A stretch of 64,000 nt of DNA from Bacteroidota bacterium (GCA_023450085.1 JAEXHI010000031.1:310001-374000), one strand, 5' to 3'; shown: positions 9,639-20,800, numbered from the stretch's first letter. A program made the numbers and translations. The notes: generated by a model from the letters alone, not told the origin.

Positions 9639-11654
9639 ATGAAAAGAATAAACTTGAAAGCACTTTATATCGTATTGCTATTCATTTTCTCAGCCCCTAT
9701 GTTAAGGGCTTCTGAAAAAACAGATAGCATATTTAAAGTTAAAAATCCTAACTATCAGGTTAGCCCTTTAACCGGTGTTACCCGCCAACATTGGGTGGAT
9801 GCCGCCGAATATTTGCTTAACGGAGCTTTTAGCTATATCCATACCATGGATGATGCAATGAAGTTTCCAAAACAACACGACAAAACTTATCCTAAAAAGG
9901 AAGACCAAGTTCCTACGGAGAAACTAGAAGGTTTTTGCCGTACCTTATTTGTAGCGGCTCCTTTGCTGCGTGAAAAACCTAATTTGGTACTTAACCATAT
10001 CAAAGTAGCAGACTACTACCGCCATAACCTTTTAAACCTGATTAACCCTAACAGCCCGAGCTATATTAAACCTCGTGGCAATGGAGGGCCAAGTCAAATT
10101 TTGGTTGAGTTTGGAGCATTGGCCATATCCTTATCGGTAGCACCTGAGACCCTGTGGGACCCACTGACTCAAGAACAGAAAGACGCGTTGGCAGCTACCA
10201 TGCTCAGCTATGGCGATGGACCAACCATAGGCTCCAATTGGCGTTTTTTCAATGTATTTATCCTCAGTTTCTTTAAAGAAAAAGGCTATAAGGTGAATGA
10301 GCAATTAATGCTTGGCTATTTAGATAAAATCATAGAGGCTTATCGAGGATACGGTTGGTACAACGATTCTCCTGCTTACGACTATTACAGCATGTGGGCA
10401 TTCCAAATGTATGGACCATTATGGTCGCAACTATATGGGAATAAACACTATCCTTCCTATGCTAAAAAATTCATGGATAACCTTTCTGACCTTACTCAAA
10501 ATTATCCTTATACCTTTAACGAACAAGGTCAAATGAACATGTGGGGTCGTAGCATCGCCTATCGCTTTGGGGCGGTAGCTCCCTTAGCATTAACCGGCTA
10601 CCTCAATGATCCGAGCAAGGTAAATTATGGTTGGATGCGTAGAATTGCCTCTAGCAGCATGCTACAGTTTCTGGAAAATCCTTCTTTTATGGAAGACAAT
10701 GTGCCTACTTTAGGCTTCTACGGTGCATTTGAACCTGCCGTACAAGTTTACAGTTGCCGGGGAAGTGTTTATTGGCTAGGAAAAGCTTTTATGGCTTTAC
10801 AGTTACCTGCAGACAACATCTTCTGGACCGCCAAAGAAAATAATGGTGCATGGGAAAAGGAGCTCAAAAAAGGTCATGTCTACAATAAATTCCAGCCTGG
10901 CTCAAATCTACTGATTACCAATTATCCTAACAGCGGCGCTTCTGAAATGCGCTCATGGTGCCATGAAACCATGGCCAAGGATTGGCAAAAATTCCGTAGC
11001 ACCGAAAACTACAACAAACTGGCCTACAACACCAATTTCCCATGGATGGCTGATGGTAAAAATGGAGAAATTTCCATGAACTATGGCATTGTAAATGGAC
11101 AGAAAGAATGGGAAGTACTTCGTTTATACACTTTCGTAGGTTTTGAAAATGGCATTTATAGAAGAGATGCCGAACTGGAAACCAATCGTGACATTAAATT
11201 AAAACTGGCAGACATCCCTTTACCCAACGGTATTTTAAGAGTTGATAAGGTAGTTTCTCCCGTAAAAACAGACTTGACTTTAGGACATTATGCTTTGCCC
11301 CTTTTAAAACAGGCCATAGTAAAGAAGGTTAAAAAAATAAAAGAAAGAAACGCTTACCTCTTGAATAACGGCGAATATCAATTGGCCATGATTTCGCTGA
11401 ATGGTTGGGATAAAATGGATTTTACAGACACTGAAAACCTACATCCTGTAAGCAAAGAAAGTAGCCTTATCAGTGCTAAAAGCAATGTTACAGGAGAGAA
11501 AATCTTCATCACCCTCCAATTGTGGAAGAAAGGGAAGAAAGACTTTACGAATAAGGAGCTTCAACCAGTTAAAAGCGTAAAAATAGCAGCCGATCAAAAT
11601 AGCGTTGATGTGGTTTTTCAAGATGGAAGCACTAAGACTGTTAGTTTCAATTAG
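9639..11654 (+). CDS. Secreted DUF2264 protein, possible GH154-type glycosidase
   Basis: The protein has 671 residues with an N-terminal signal peptide (about 1-24). The body is an alpha-helical, probably (alpha/alpha)-barrel DUF2264 domain, with YNDSPAYDYYSMWAFQMYGP and MNMWGRSIAYRFGAVAPLAL in the middle. It ends in a smaller beta-rich region. From memory, DUF2264 overlaps CAZy family GH154, founded on a beta-glucuronidase acting on arabinogalactan. That would suit this locus but needs a profile search. The gene follows the symporter by 71 bases and is probably the last gene of the ara operon, since a terminator hairpin follows. The domain call is firmer than the enzyme call. Confidence 0.8.
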   Translation: MKRINLKALYIVLLFIFSAPMLRASEKTDSIFKVKNPNYQVSPLTGVTRQHWVDAAEYLLNGAFSYIHTMDDAMKFPKQHDKTYPKKEDQVPTEKLEGFCRTLFVAAPLLREKPNLVLNHIKVADYYRHNLLNLINPNSPSYIKPRGNGGPSQILVEFGALAISLSVAPETLWDPLTQEQKDALAATMLSYGDGPTIGSNWRFFNVFILSFFKEKGYKVNEQLMLGYLDKIIEAYRGYGWYNDSPAYDYYSMWAFQMYGPLWSQLYGNKHYPSYAKKFMDNLSDLTQNYPYTFNEQGQMNMWGRSIAYRFGAVAPLALTGYLNDPSKVNYGWMRRIASSSMLQFLENPSFMEDNVPTLGFYGAFEPAVQVYSCRGSVYWLGKAFMALQLPADNIFWTAKENNGAWEKELKKGHVYNKFQPGSNLLITNYPNSGASEMRSWCHETMAKDWQKFRSTENYNKLAYNTNFPWMADGKNGEISMNYGIVNGQKEWEVLRLYTFVGFENGIYRRDAELETNRDIKLKLADIPLPNGILRVDKVVSPVKTDLTLGHYALPLLKQAIVKKVKKIKERNAYLLNNGEYQLAMISLNGWDKMDFTDTENLHPVSKESSLISAKSNVTGEKIFITLQLWKKGKKDFTNKELQPVKSVKIAADQNSVDVVFQDGSTKTVSFN

Positions 11655-11681
11655 CGATCTAGTCTTCAATCAATCGCCATA

Positions 11682-11717
11682 AAAAACCTCAAGTATTTAA
11701 AAGCAATTGAGGTTTTT
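11682..11717. terminator. Intrinsic terminator after the ara operon, probably bidirectional
   Basis: The stem AAAAACCTCAA (11682-11692) pairs with TTGAGGTTTTT (11707-11717), with a 14-base loop. A/T runs lie on both sides. It stands 27 bases after the DUF2264 stop and could also serve leftward transcription. Confidence 0.8.
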
Positions 11718-12131
11718 CTTTATTAAACAGATTAAAACGTTTTTATCATTTGATGGGCTTAAAGCAACATACTTCATACTTGCTTGGTATTTTGTTTGGA
11801 GAGCGTTCGCTTTAAGATTGCTTCGTAAACTCGCAATGACGCTCCTTTTTTCGTCTTTGCGAGGAGGAACGACGAAGCAATCTCAGCAAGCAATGCAGGC
11901 GCTCATAAAATTAGTATTAACCTCTTCAAAACACGCAAATTGGTTCTACTTATTCTTTAATCATTATTTGATATCAAACGATGCCCCTATGTGTCTATGT
12001 GGTTATATTTTCTTTTCAGTTAAAATCTTTAAACTCAATAAATGAACCATATACATAGCATCAATCAAACATTCTGTCTGACTACCATACTTAGAAAGCA
12101 CTATAGCCAAACAGAATTAACATTAAACCAC
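11718..12131. other. Spacer between convergent ara operon and beta-galactosidase genes
   Basis: The stretch contains one large palindromic repeat (11815-11883), listed separately. An open frame of 112 codons crosses it but reads through that repeat and shows no protein features. I see no other gene or RNA. Confidence 0.6.
11815..11883. repeat. REP-like palindromic element
   Basis: Outer arms AGATTGCTTCGT (11815-11826) and ACGAAGCAATCT (11872-11883) are exact complements. Inner arms CTCGCAATGACG and CGTCTTTGCGAG pair with mismatches. This makes a 69-nt hairpin. A related string, GTCGTTCTTCCTCGCAATGA, occurs near 50.6 kb. Elements with this wording are familiar from Bacteroidota spacers, but the copy number here cannot be judged. 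Confidence 0.7.
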
Positions 12132-14462
12132 TTATTTAATCACAAATGGCTGTTTGGAGATATAGAAATTAAAATCTTTCACTCTCCCTTTGCTTTCCCT
12201 CATACGAGGTAAGTATTTAAAGCCTGAGATTACCTGCTCTTTTCCCAAATCAATAATCACTTGGTGAGGTTGGCTTTTAACATTTCCACTCCAAGCGGTT
12301 TGCCAAAAAGTGGTCGGTTGGTTATCAACCATTAAAGTAGCTAAACCATTACCCTCTCCCAACTCTTCGCTATCTGCAAAAAAGATAGAATACTCTTCTC
12401 TTGGAATTTCTTTCCCTTCGCTATTTTTAATTCTCAGCTCAGCAATGGTGGTAAATGGCACATCGCCATAAGCAGAAAGGCTTTCCAAACAGATGTAACG
12501 ACCTTGATAAGTCTTTTCAAAGCTCACTTCCTGCCATCCTTCGGTATTAGTCAAGGTACCTGTAAGCACTTTATCTTTTGCTACTAACTGCAATTTATGA
12601 CCTGGCTTGCTATGCAATAAGGTCGAATCGATTTTGGTTTCCCAGATGTGATTTTTAATCCCTTTCAATTTAAGCACTGGCAGGTCTTCCATCTCTAAAA
12701 CCTTGATTTCGTTTTCTCCTTTTTTCAACCAGCAACCTGGTACAAAAATAGTTTGTTGAGGTCCTATAAACCAGTAACGACCAATGTGCCTACCGTTAAC
12801 CCACAATAAACCTTTACCCACTTTTTTAGTATCCAAATAAGTATCACCTACCTGATCTAATTTAAACGTTGCACGATAAAGGTGTGGATATCCAGCTTGG
12901 CGAGGAGAAGATTTAAAACCATCAACATTATCTAACGGCAAGGAATAATGAGCCCAACCTAAAAGTTCTTTACCGTTTAACCACACACCTTCGCTGATCC
13001 CTTTACGCTCATGATCTATGGCATTGCCAAAATTCACACGAGCTTGATGCTCTACCAAAATCTCTAGCGTGTGCTTTCCACCTTCTTTCACATTAATAGG
13101 GATTGAAAATTGATTTAATCTCCTATCAAGCACTCCAACTTTCTTTTTATCAATGTAAATTGTGGCCCTATCCATTACCCTTTTAATGGTCAAATTTCCC
13201 TGCAAGCTCCCTTCTATTTGATGACTATACAAAATATATCCCGAATTTTGGTTCAAGCTTTCCATGGTTTGAGGCTTCTCAAAAACTTGGGCTTTTGGCA
13301 AATTAGCGGCTAATGAGGCCACTGGTTTAAGCTCAAATTCTGGGATCGTTATTTTAGGTAAAGGTTCTGGAAGAGGTGGCAATTTAAGTTCTGGAAACTT
13401 ATCCTTGATTACCTTTTGAAAAGCAAAAAACTTATCATTTGGCACACCATCTTCACTTAAAGGAGCATCATAATCATAACTGGTAGTATATGGCGTGTAA
13501 TAAGTATTACTTCCATTAGCTCCAGGAAAGAAACCGTTTGTAGTACCTCCATGGAACATGTACAGGTTCACAGAGATCCCGTTATTTACCATCCATTTAA
13601 AGTCTGCCAACTTCTCTTCCACAGAGTGAACTTCATGTTTGCCACCCCAATAATCAAACCATCCTGTCCAAAATTCCGAGTTAAATTTCGGTACATTCGG
13701 TGCATATTTTTCAAAAATGGCAAAGTTCTTTTCCGCCTCTCCACCAAAATTAATAGAAGGCATTACTCCTTCCACATGTGCATTATCATAATAGTTTTTG
13801 CCAGCCCAATCGCAATGGAAAAGCGGCACATCTACTTTAGCTTCTAAAAGTGCATCCCTAATGGCAGCCACATATTTCTTATCGCCAGCATACACACCAT
13901 ACTCGTTCTCTACTTGTACCATCAACACGTTTCCACCGTTGGTAATCAAGTTTGGCCTAAATTCCTCAACGGCTCTTTTTAAGAAAGTGAGTGTTTGCGG
14001 CATGTAATTAGGATCAGAGCTTCTTAGCACCACTCCCTTAGTTTTCAATAACCAAGCGGGTAGGCCTCCCAAATCCCATTCAGCACAAGTGTAAGGGCCT
14101 GGTCTAATAATTACCCAAAGACCTTCTTCTTGCGCAATTTTGCAAAACTCAGCAATATCTAAATTGTCGCTAAAGTTGTATTTACCTTGTTGGGGCTCAT
14201 GTGCATTCCAAAACATGTAGGTACAAATGGCATTTAAACCCATTGCCTTGGCCATTTTTAATCGATGGCGCCAGTAAGGCTTTGGTATCCGAGCATAATG
14301 CATTTCACCACTAATGATCTGGAAATTCTTACCATCCAATAGAAATTGGTTTCCACTGATTTTAAACGTATGCTGCTTACCAATTTGGGCCTGAACAGAA
14401 AAGCACCCAAAAAGCAATAAGATGGCCAAGGGTACCAAAAAGATATTTTTATTCAATCTCAT
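12132..14462 (-). CDS. GH35 beta-galactosidase, secreted, with C-terminal discoidin-like region
   Basis: The 776-residue protein has a signal peptide (about 1-26). Its N-terminal GH35 barrel contains GEMHYARIPKPYWRHRLKMA, WNAHEPQQGKYNF and the conserved RPGPYTCAEWDLGGLPAWLL. The catalytic acid/base should be Glu187 in VENEYG and the nucleophile Glu263 in NSEFWTGWFDYWG. After the barrel come beta-sandwich domains with a galactose-binding fold and a C-terminal F5/8-type (discoidin-like) module from about 640 onward. GH35 enzymes remove terminal beta-galactose. It lies 23 bases after the GH2 gene in the same direction, so the two are probably one transcript. The signal peptide suggests periplasmic action. 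Confidence 0.92.
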   Translation of the reverse strand: MRLNKNIFLVPLAILLLFGCFSVQAQIGKQHTFKISGNQFLLDGKNFQIISGEMHYARIPKPYWRHRLKMAKAMGLNAICTYMFWNAHEPQQGKYNFSDNLDIAEFCKIAQEEGLWVIIRPGPYTCAEWDLGGLPAWLLKTKGVVLRSSDPNYMPQTLTFLKRAVEEFRPNLITNGGNVLMVQVENEYGVYAGDKKYVAAIRDALLEAKVDVPLFHCDWAGKNYYDNAHVEGVMPSINFGGEAEKNFAIFEKYAPNVPKFNSEFWTGWFDYWGGKHEVHSVEEKLADFKWMVNNGISVNLYMFHGGTTNGFFPGANGSNTYYTPYTTSYDYDAPLSEDGVPNDKFFAFQKVIKDKFPELKLPPLPEPLPKITIPEFELKPVASLAANLPKAQVFEKPQTMESLNQNSGYILYSHQIEGSLQGNLTIKRVMDRATIYIDKKKVGVLDRRLNQFSIPINVKEGGKHTLEILVEHQARVNFGNAIDHERKGISEGVWLNGKELLGWAHYSLPLDNVDGFKSSPRQAGYPHLYRATFKLDQVGDTYLDTKKVGKGLLWVNGRHIGRYWFIGPQQTIFVPGCWLKKGENEIKVLEMEDLPVLKLKGIKNHIWETKIDSTLLHSKPGHKLQLVAKDKVLTGTLTNTEGWQEVSFEKTYQGRYICLESLSAYGDVPFTTIAELRIKNSEGKEIPREEYSIFFADSEELGEGNGLATLMVDNQPTTFWQTAWSGNVKSQPHQVIIDLGKEQVISGFKYLPRMRESKGRVKDFNFYISKQPFVIK

Positions 14463-14485
14463 ATATAGAGCTTTTTGAAGTGTTT

Positions 14486-17400
14486 TTATTTAGAATTTTG
14501 ATTTGAATCTTTACGGATGACGCTAATGGTATAGGCATATTGATACTCTTTAGCACGAAAACGATATTTATCCAATGGTTTAGAACCCCAGGAATCTAGA
14601 CCTGCTACGCCCCTCTGAAACAAGTCCACATTTAAAATGACCCTATCCGATGGAATAATGTCTGATGGATGTTGTTGTTTCTTGGTAGTCCCTGGATCCC
14701 AATCTTCGGTTCTGTAATTAGTGGCACTTACCGATAAAGGCTGCGCTCCTTTAATTTGTAAACCATTACCTTCACTATCGGTAAGGGTAAACCAGCGTAC
14801 ATCTGTTTTATTACCCGCTTCTTGTGGTCGGTAATAAGGAAAAGCTTGTTCTCCTACCTTACCGCTCCATATCGACATAAACGCATCTTGGTAACGATCT
14901 ACATAGTTTTCCCAAGGTCCACGACCGTACCAGGTAAAATTATTATACTCTTTAGGTAGTTCCATATTCATACCCAAACGCATCATTTCTGGCAAGTCAT
15001 CAGCTAATGCTTTGTAATGAGTGTTTACGGTAAGTGAACCATCACTATTGATGGTGTAAGCTACTTCTACCTTGGCGGCTACTCCCTGTGGTTGAAACTC
15101 ATAATTTAAAGTCACTGCGTCTGCTTTTTCATCGATGCCCTTAAAACTAACTTTTTGTGATATGGAAGCCATTTCCCAAAGTCTCAAATTGTACTGCGCT
15201 TGTGAACCAAAATCGTTATCAGTAGGTGCTCTCCAAAAGTTCAGTTTTGGCATTTTAGTAATCAATTGTTTGGAGGCTCCTTTAATATCTGTTAAAGCCC
15301 TATTGTCTTTTCCAAATTCATACGTAATGCCATTTGCAGTGAAACTGAATTTTTGTTGTGTTTCTTTTTTCTGAATTTTTGCCTGATTAGCCGTTTTGCT
15401 TACCTCAGCGAAATAATTATTGTTTGTAAATGCAAATTCTCCTTTTGCGACTTCAAATCCTACAGGAAGAAATTTAGTCGCTGTTTTTCTGTGTGCATAC
15501 ACCTGCAAGTAGTATTCTACCCCCGTTGCAAATGCCAATTTAGGCAGTTTCAACGTCACTTCTTTTCTTGAATCGGCAGGAATAGCCACCTCAAAATTAC
15601 CTTCGGCAACGTTAGCCCCATTTTTTAACAATACCCATTTAAAACCATATTCCTGACTGGTAATTGGCGTAAACTTAAAATCGTTGATTACGGTAAGCAC
15701 TCCGTTATTTAGGTCTTTGGCTTCAAATAATATATTTTGATAAACCTTTTTAACGATGTGTGTGTGCGGCATATATTGCTGATCTGGCGTAACAATACCG
15801 TCCATACAGAAGTTACCATCATTTGGCTTATTAAACCCGTTCAAATCACCACCATAGGCCCAATATTCGCGACCTTGCTCATCCTTTGTTTTAAAGCCGT
15901 GATTGTACCACTCCCAAATAAAGCCTCCTTGCATATTTTTACTGGTACGCATCAAATCCCAATAATCTTGGAAATTACCCATGCTGTTTCCCATGGCGTG
16001 TGCATATTCGCACATGATGTAAGGCTTGCCTAAATCTTTGGCAGCATCGCGTACCATGCTATCCCAAGAAGGATACATATGACAAATGATATCCGTGTTT
16101 CTATCTCTCTGATAAGCTTGCTCATATTGTACTGGTCTGCTTTTATCTCTAGCTTTTGCCCAATCATACATATCAAAGAAAGCTTTTCCGTTACTGGCCT
16201 CATTACCTAAGGACCAAAATATCACCGAAGCATGGTTTTTATCTCTTTCAATCAACCTAATGATCCTATCCATGTGAGCAGCTTTCCACTCTGGAAAATT
16301 AGAAACATTGTTAGGTCCGTAGCCCAATCCGTGCGATTCAAGATTAGCTTCATCTACCAGATAAATACCATATTCATCGCACAGCCTGTACCATAAAGGT
16401 TGCTGTGGATAGTGAGAGGTTCGCACGGCATTGATGTTAAGCTCCTTAAACAATTGGATGTTACGGAGCATCACTACAGAATCAACCACCTGACCTGTTT
16501 GCGTATTAAATTCATGTAGGTTAACCCCTTTAAACAGCACGCGCTTTCCATTAATCAGTACTTGGCCGTCCTTTATTTCTACTTTTCTAAAGCCAATACG
16601 GTGAGAAGTGCTTTCTATCAGATTTTTTTGGTCATCCTTTAAAGTCACCAACATTGTATATAAGTTCGGTGTTTCCGCCGTCCATTTTAGCGGAGCATTC
16701 ACCACACCATCAAAGGTTAACGAATCAACCGATTGAGCAGCCAACTTTATTGGCTTTTGCTGACTAAAAACCTTTTTCCCTGCCTTATCCAAAATACTCA
16801 CTTCTACCGTTTGAGCGGCAGCGGCATTCCCATAGTTTTGGATTTTAACAGAAGTACTAAATACCCCATTTTTGTATTGAGCGTCTAAATCTGGGTGCGC
16901 AAAAAAATCGAGGATACGAGTTTGGTTGGTAGAATACAGGTACACACTACGATTGATACCACCCAATCGCCACATATCTTGATCTTCCAAGTAACTACCA
17001 TCACTAAATTTATGTACTTCACAAGCTAACAGATTGCTTCCCTTTTTTAAATAAGGCGTGATATCAAACTCAGCGGGGCTTTTAGAATTTTCGGTATAGC
17101 CTACTTTCTTGCCATTCACCCAAACGTACATGGAATTTGTACCTCCTTCAAAATGCAAGAACACTTTTCTGCCGTTCCAATTTTCAGGAATATTAAACTG
17201 CTTACGATAAGCGCCAGTCGGCGAATCTTCTTTATTGATAAATGGAGGATTTGAAGGAAATCCGAACCCAGTATTCACATACATGGGAATGCCAAAGCCA
17301 TTAAACTCCCAGTTGCCTGGTACTGGCATGGTAGTCCACGAACCTGTATTAAATTCCTCCTTAAAAAAACCTGCAGGAACATCGGCTATTTTACTAAACC

Positions 17401-17617
17401 AATGAAATTGCCAGTTCCCATTTAGGGATTGATAGTAGGACGAGCTTTTGTATTCGTTTTTAATTGCTAAGGCTTCTGAGGCGTAAGGCAATAAGCTTGA
17501 TCGCGTTTTCTCTTTATTAATAGCAAATACTTCTGGATTTTCCCAGTCGGGCTTTGATTGTGAATAAGCATTAGTAAGACTTAGACAAGCCAATACCAGT
17601 GATATCGTTCTTTTCAT
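14486..17617 (-). CDS. GH2 beta-galactosidase (LacZ-type), secreted
   Basis: The 1043-residue length matches LacZ-type enzymes. A short signal peptide (about 1-20, ending NAYSQ) is present, unlike cytoplasmic E. coli LacZ. Domain order is jelly-roll sugar-binding domain (about 60-235), immunoglobulin-like domain (about 236-345), and TIM barrel (about 346-640). A second Ig-like domain and the C-terminal beta-galactosidase small chain follow. The acid/base is Glu473 in WSLGNEASNG and the nucleophile Glu537 in IMCEYAHAMGNSMGN. ATAAACGTTA, also found before araB, lies 26 bases upstream of its start codon. With the GH35 gene behind it, it probably releases galactose from oligosaccharides imported by the SusCD pair. 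Confidence 0.95.
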   Translation of the reverse strand: MKRTISLVLACLSLTNAYSQSKPDWENPEVFAINKEKTRSSLLPYASEALAIKNEYKSSSYYQSLNGNWQFHWFSKIADVPAGFFKEEFNTGSWTTMPVPGNWEFNGFGIPMYVNTGFGFPSNPPFINKEDSPTGAYRKQFNIPENWNGRKVFLHFEGGTNSMYVWVNGKKVGYTENSKSPAEFDITPYLKKGSNLLACEVHKFSDGSYLEDQDMWRLGGINRSVYLYSTNQTRILDFFAHPDLDAQYKNGVFSTSVKIQNYGNAAAAQTVEVSILDKAGKKVFSQQKPIKLAAQSVDSLTFDGVVNAPLKWTAETPNLYTMLVTLKDDQKNLIESTSHRIGFRKVEIKDGQVLINGKRVLFKGVNLHEFNTQTGQVVDSVVMLRNIQLFKELNINAVRTSHYPQQPLWYRLCDEYGIYLVDEANLESHGLGYGPNNVSNFPEWKAAHMDRIIRLIERDKNHASVIFWSLGNEASNGKAFFDMYDWAKARDKSRPVQYEQAYQRDRNTDIICHMYPSWDSMVRDAAKDLGKPYIMCEYAHAMGNSMGNFQDYWDLMRTSKNMQGGFIWEWYNHGFKTKDEQGREYWAYGGDLNGFNKPNDGNFCMDGIVTPDQQYMPHTHIVKKVYQNILFEAKDLNNGVLTVINDFKFTPITSQEYGFKWVLLKNGANVAEGNFEVAIPADSRKEVTLKLPKLAFATGVEYYLQVYAHRKTATKFLPVGFEVAKGEFAFTNNNYFAEVSKTANQAKIQKKETQQKFSFTANGITYEFGKDNRALTDIKGASKQLITKMPKLNFWRAPTDNDFGSQAQYNLRLWEMASISQKVSFKGIDEKADAVTLNYEFQPQGVAAKVEVAYTINSDGSLTVNTHYKALADDLPEMMRLGMNMELPKEYNNFTWYGRGPWENYVDRYQDAFMSIWSGKVGEQAFPYYRPQEAGNKTDVRWFTLTDSEGNGLQIKGAQPLSVSATNYRTEDWDPGTTKKQQHPSDIIPSDRVILNVDLFQRGVAGLDSWGSKPLDKYRFRAKEYQYAYTISVIRKDSNQNSK

Positions 17618-17642
17618 TTAACAAAATGTTTATACCTGATTA

Positions 17643-17652
17643 ATAAACGTTA
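17643..17652. promoter_or_regulatory. ATAAACGTTA motif upstream of the GH2 gene
   Basis: This is the same 10-mer as at 3909-3918 (plus strand) and 3638-3647 (minus strand). It lies 26 bases before the GH2 start. On the minus strand it directly follows TATTTTTA, a near match to the -7 box. Binding by the regulator of the ara genes is inferred. Confidence 0.45.
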
Positions 17653-17783
17653 AAAATACATTTATTATTTGAATTTGGTAATTCCTATCAAAATTGTTGA
17701 ACAATAACAATCAAAATACCATCGGAAAACATTCATTGACAATTGGATAGAACCAACTATATCATACCATAAAAACATCTTGA

Positions 17784-17809
17784 AAACAAAAAACCCCGCA
17801 TATGCGGGG
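17784..17809 (-). terminator. Intrinsic terminator of the giant surface-protein gene
   Basis: CCCCGCATATGCGGGG (17794-17809) is a perfect GC-rich palindrome. On the minus strand it is followed by TTTTTTGTTTT. It stands about 24 bases after the stop of the leftward 2664-codon gene. Confidence 0.9.
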
Positions 17810-17832
17810 CTTGTGTTTGTTTGGAAATTATG

Positions 17833-20800
17833 CTATTGTTTGATTACTTTTTTAACGATACTCTCCCCAGTTCCTACTAATTTTATAAAATAGATCCCAG
17901 TTGGATAAGCAGACAAATCTATCTCCAATTTATCTTGTTGTGAATTAAGCTGAACCACTTTTAACACCTTGCCATCTACCCCACTTAATACCAAGCTCAC
18001 GTATTTGGCGGCCTCAAAAGTAACGGTTGCTTTATCTTTTGTTGGATTTGGATAGAGCTGAACACTGAAAGTAGAAAGTGAGAAACTAAGCGTTCTCAGT
18101 CCCAATTCAGTTGGTTTACCATCTAGGTCTACCTGTACCAATTTGTAATAATTGTTACCATTTAAAGGTTGCTTATCTACAAAGAAATAACTTTTGTTTG
18201 TAGTGGTGTTGCCCAAGCTGGCCACTTCGCCTATTTGGGTAAACTGTCTGTCATCGCCACTGCGATAAACTACAAATTTACGGTTGTTACTTTCGGTAGC
18301 TACGTTCCAATCCAGTCTGGCCGTTTGGTTCACTATTTTAGCGGTATAGCTGGTCAACTCCACTGGAAGTACTTCTTCAATAATTACCAAGTTTTGCTTT
18401 ACGTCTGTTGCTGCAGCATAGTTAGCATCTCCTTGTTGCTTTGCCGTAATCTCCACTATACCCGCCGCCTTGATTTTTACCTTCCAAACGCCATTGTCTT
18501 CATAAACTGTAGCTATGGCTGTGTGGGCACTGGTATAACTCACTGGCAATCCACTTGTACTGGTGGCACTAAGAGCAAAATCTGCACTATTAGTAGTTTT
18601 GGAATTTAGGGCAGCAAAGTTAATGGTTTGAGACAATAGCGCTTGATATTCATAAGCCCCCATATCGATAGTGCCGCCATTCACAAAATTATGTACTCTT
18701 AAATTACCAGCTAAATCAGTATGCGTAGCCAACAATCCTGTATAATAACTGTTTTTACCTACGTTAATGGCAGGGCTAGTCGCTTGTAACTTGTAGTCAC
18801 CTCCTTCAAAAGGTGCAGTGCTATAATTTGGTGCCGCCACAAACTTAGGATCTACGTCTAGGTTGCTGCCGCCATTTAAACCTGTAGCAGAAACCCAACT
18901 GCTACTGCCACCGCTGCCCTGTATAATAGAGTTATAAACCTCTGGCGTGCCCGAAAGGGTAACCATGCTGGTGCTATTCCCATACACAATGCTATTATAT
19001 AATTTAGGTGAAGAAGAACTGTTATTGACCATGCCACCACCTGAATTAGCTGCGTTACCGCTAAGGGTTGCATTGATCAGCTCAGGAGAAGAGACATTGT
19101 TATAGATACCACCACCTTCCGTGGCGAAATTACCATTCACCAACACATTGGTTAACACTGGAGACGAGGAGTAATTATACATACCGCCACCATAAACCGC
19201 CGAATTATTGTTGATAACAAGATTACTAAGTTTAGGTGAAGAAAGAAAATTATAGATCCCAGCACCAAAATCGCGACTTAATGGATTTGAATTCACCCAT
19301 AAAGCACCTGATAAACTTGCATTGGCACCAGTTATGGTAAAACCGTCGAGTACAGCAGTACCCACCTCTCCAGAAGAGACCACTACGTGATAAACGTTAT
19401 CTGAACGATCACCAATGATTCCGATATCTCCACTTAAAATACTTTTGTTCGATACATTTTTCATGTCCCTTTCTACGATAGCTGTTTCCGTTCCAGCAAA
19501 GCCGCCGTAAATCTGTACGTCTTTCACCAATAGGAAGGCATTCTCTCTTTCTGCAGGGTTACCGAAATTATTATCTAAAGGGCTATAAAATGGAGCATAG
19601 GTTCCTCCAGCCACCCAAATCTGCTTAATGGTTGTACTTGCTTTTGCCACTTTGAGTGCATCGCCCAATTCACCCAAAGCTTTGTTCCAGCTACCACCTT
19701 TGCCTTTGCTTCCTTTTTTCACGAAAAGCACACCGTCTGCATTAGGTGCAATAGGAGTTTGATATTCATAGGCTCCCATGTCAATAAGCGCTCCATCTTC
19801 ATAATCAGATACCCTTGGTTTGCCCGCTAGGTCTGTAGTAGTTTCTGCAAGCCCTGTAAAATAGCTGTTGTTGCCTTTATTAATGGCTGGGCTAGCGCTT
19901 TGCAGCTGATAATCACCTCCAGTAAAAGGTGCACCACTATTATTTGGCGCTAAAATAAATAATGGATCTACAGCCAAGTTATTACCACCATCTGTGCCCG
20001 TAGCGGCAACCCAACCACTACTACCACCACTGCCCTGTACAATAGAATTATAAAATGTAGGCCTGCCTGAAGAAACATTAATTATACCCGAGCTGTTGCC
20101 ATACACAATGCTGTTGTAAAATCTAGGCTGAGCAGAGCTAGTGTTATAAACAGCACCGCCATTAGCGCCCGCCTTGTTACTAGCGATGGTCACATTGATA
20201 AATACTGCCGACGAAGAGGAATTAAATACCCCACTTCCATAATAACTTGCCGAATTACCACTAACAACGGTATTAATGAATGATGGCGTTGAGGATGAGT
20301 TATAAATACCTCCGCCGCTAATATTTGTAGTATTGGCATTGATCACTACGTTAGTCACCACAGGGGAAGAGGAACTAAGACTACCTATACCACCCCCACC
20401 GTTTTCGGCAGAGTTACCAGTGATGATTAAGTTGGACAGCGCCGGTGAAGAAGCATAGTTCATTATACCACCGCAAAAGAAGGAACGCACGACTTGCCCA
20501 TTGATCGTTGGCGTAACTTCACTGCCACCTCCTGCGTTACCACCAGTAATGGTAAAACCATTGAGTGAGGCGGCACCAACAGCACCTGCGGAAACCACAA
20601 CATGATAGGCATTGTCTCCATTGTTGCCTACAGTACCGATATCACCGTTTAAAATACTCTTGTGTGACCATCCAATGGTATCTCGTTGCATGGTACTTGT
20701 TTCAGTTCCGGCAAAACCACCATATATTTTGACATCCCTAACCAATAAGAAAGCATTGTTTCTTCCGCCATTATTCCCGAAATTATTATCTACCGCACTA

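Noticed and set aside
11707..12045. A 112-codon open frame
   Set aside because: It starts inside a terminator and reads through a palindromic repeat; the protein has no recognisable features.
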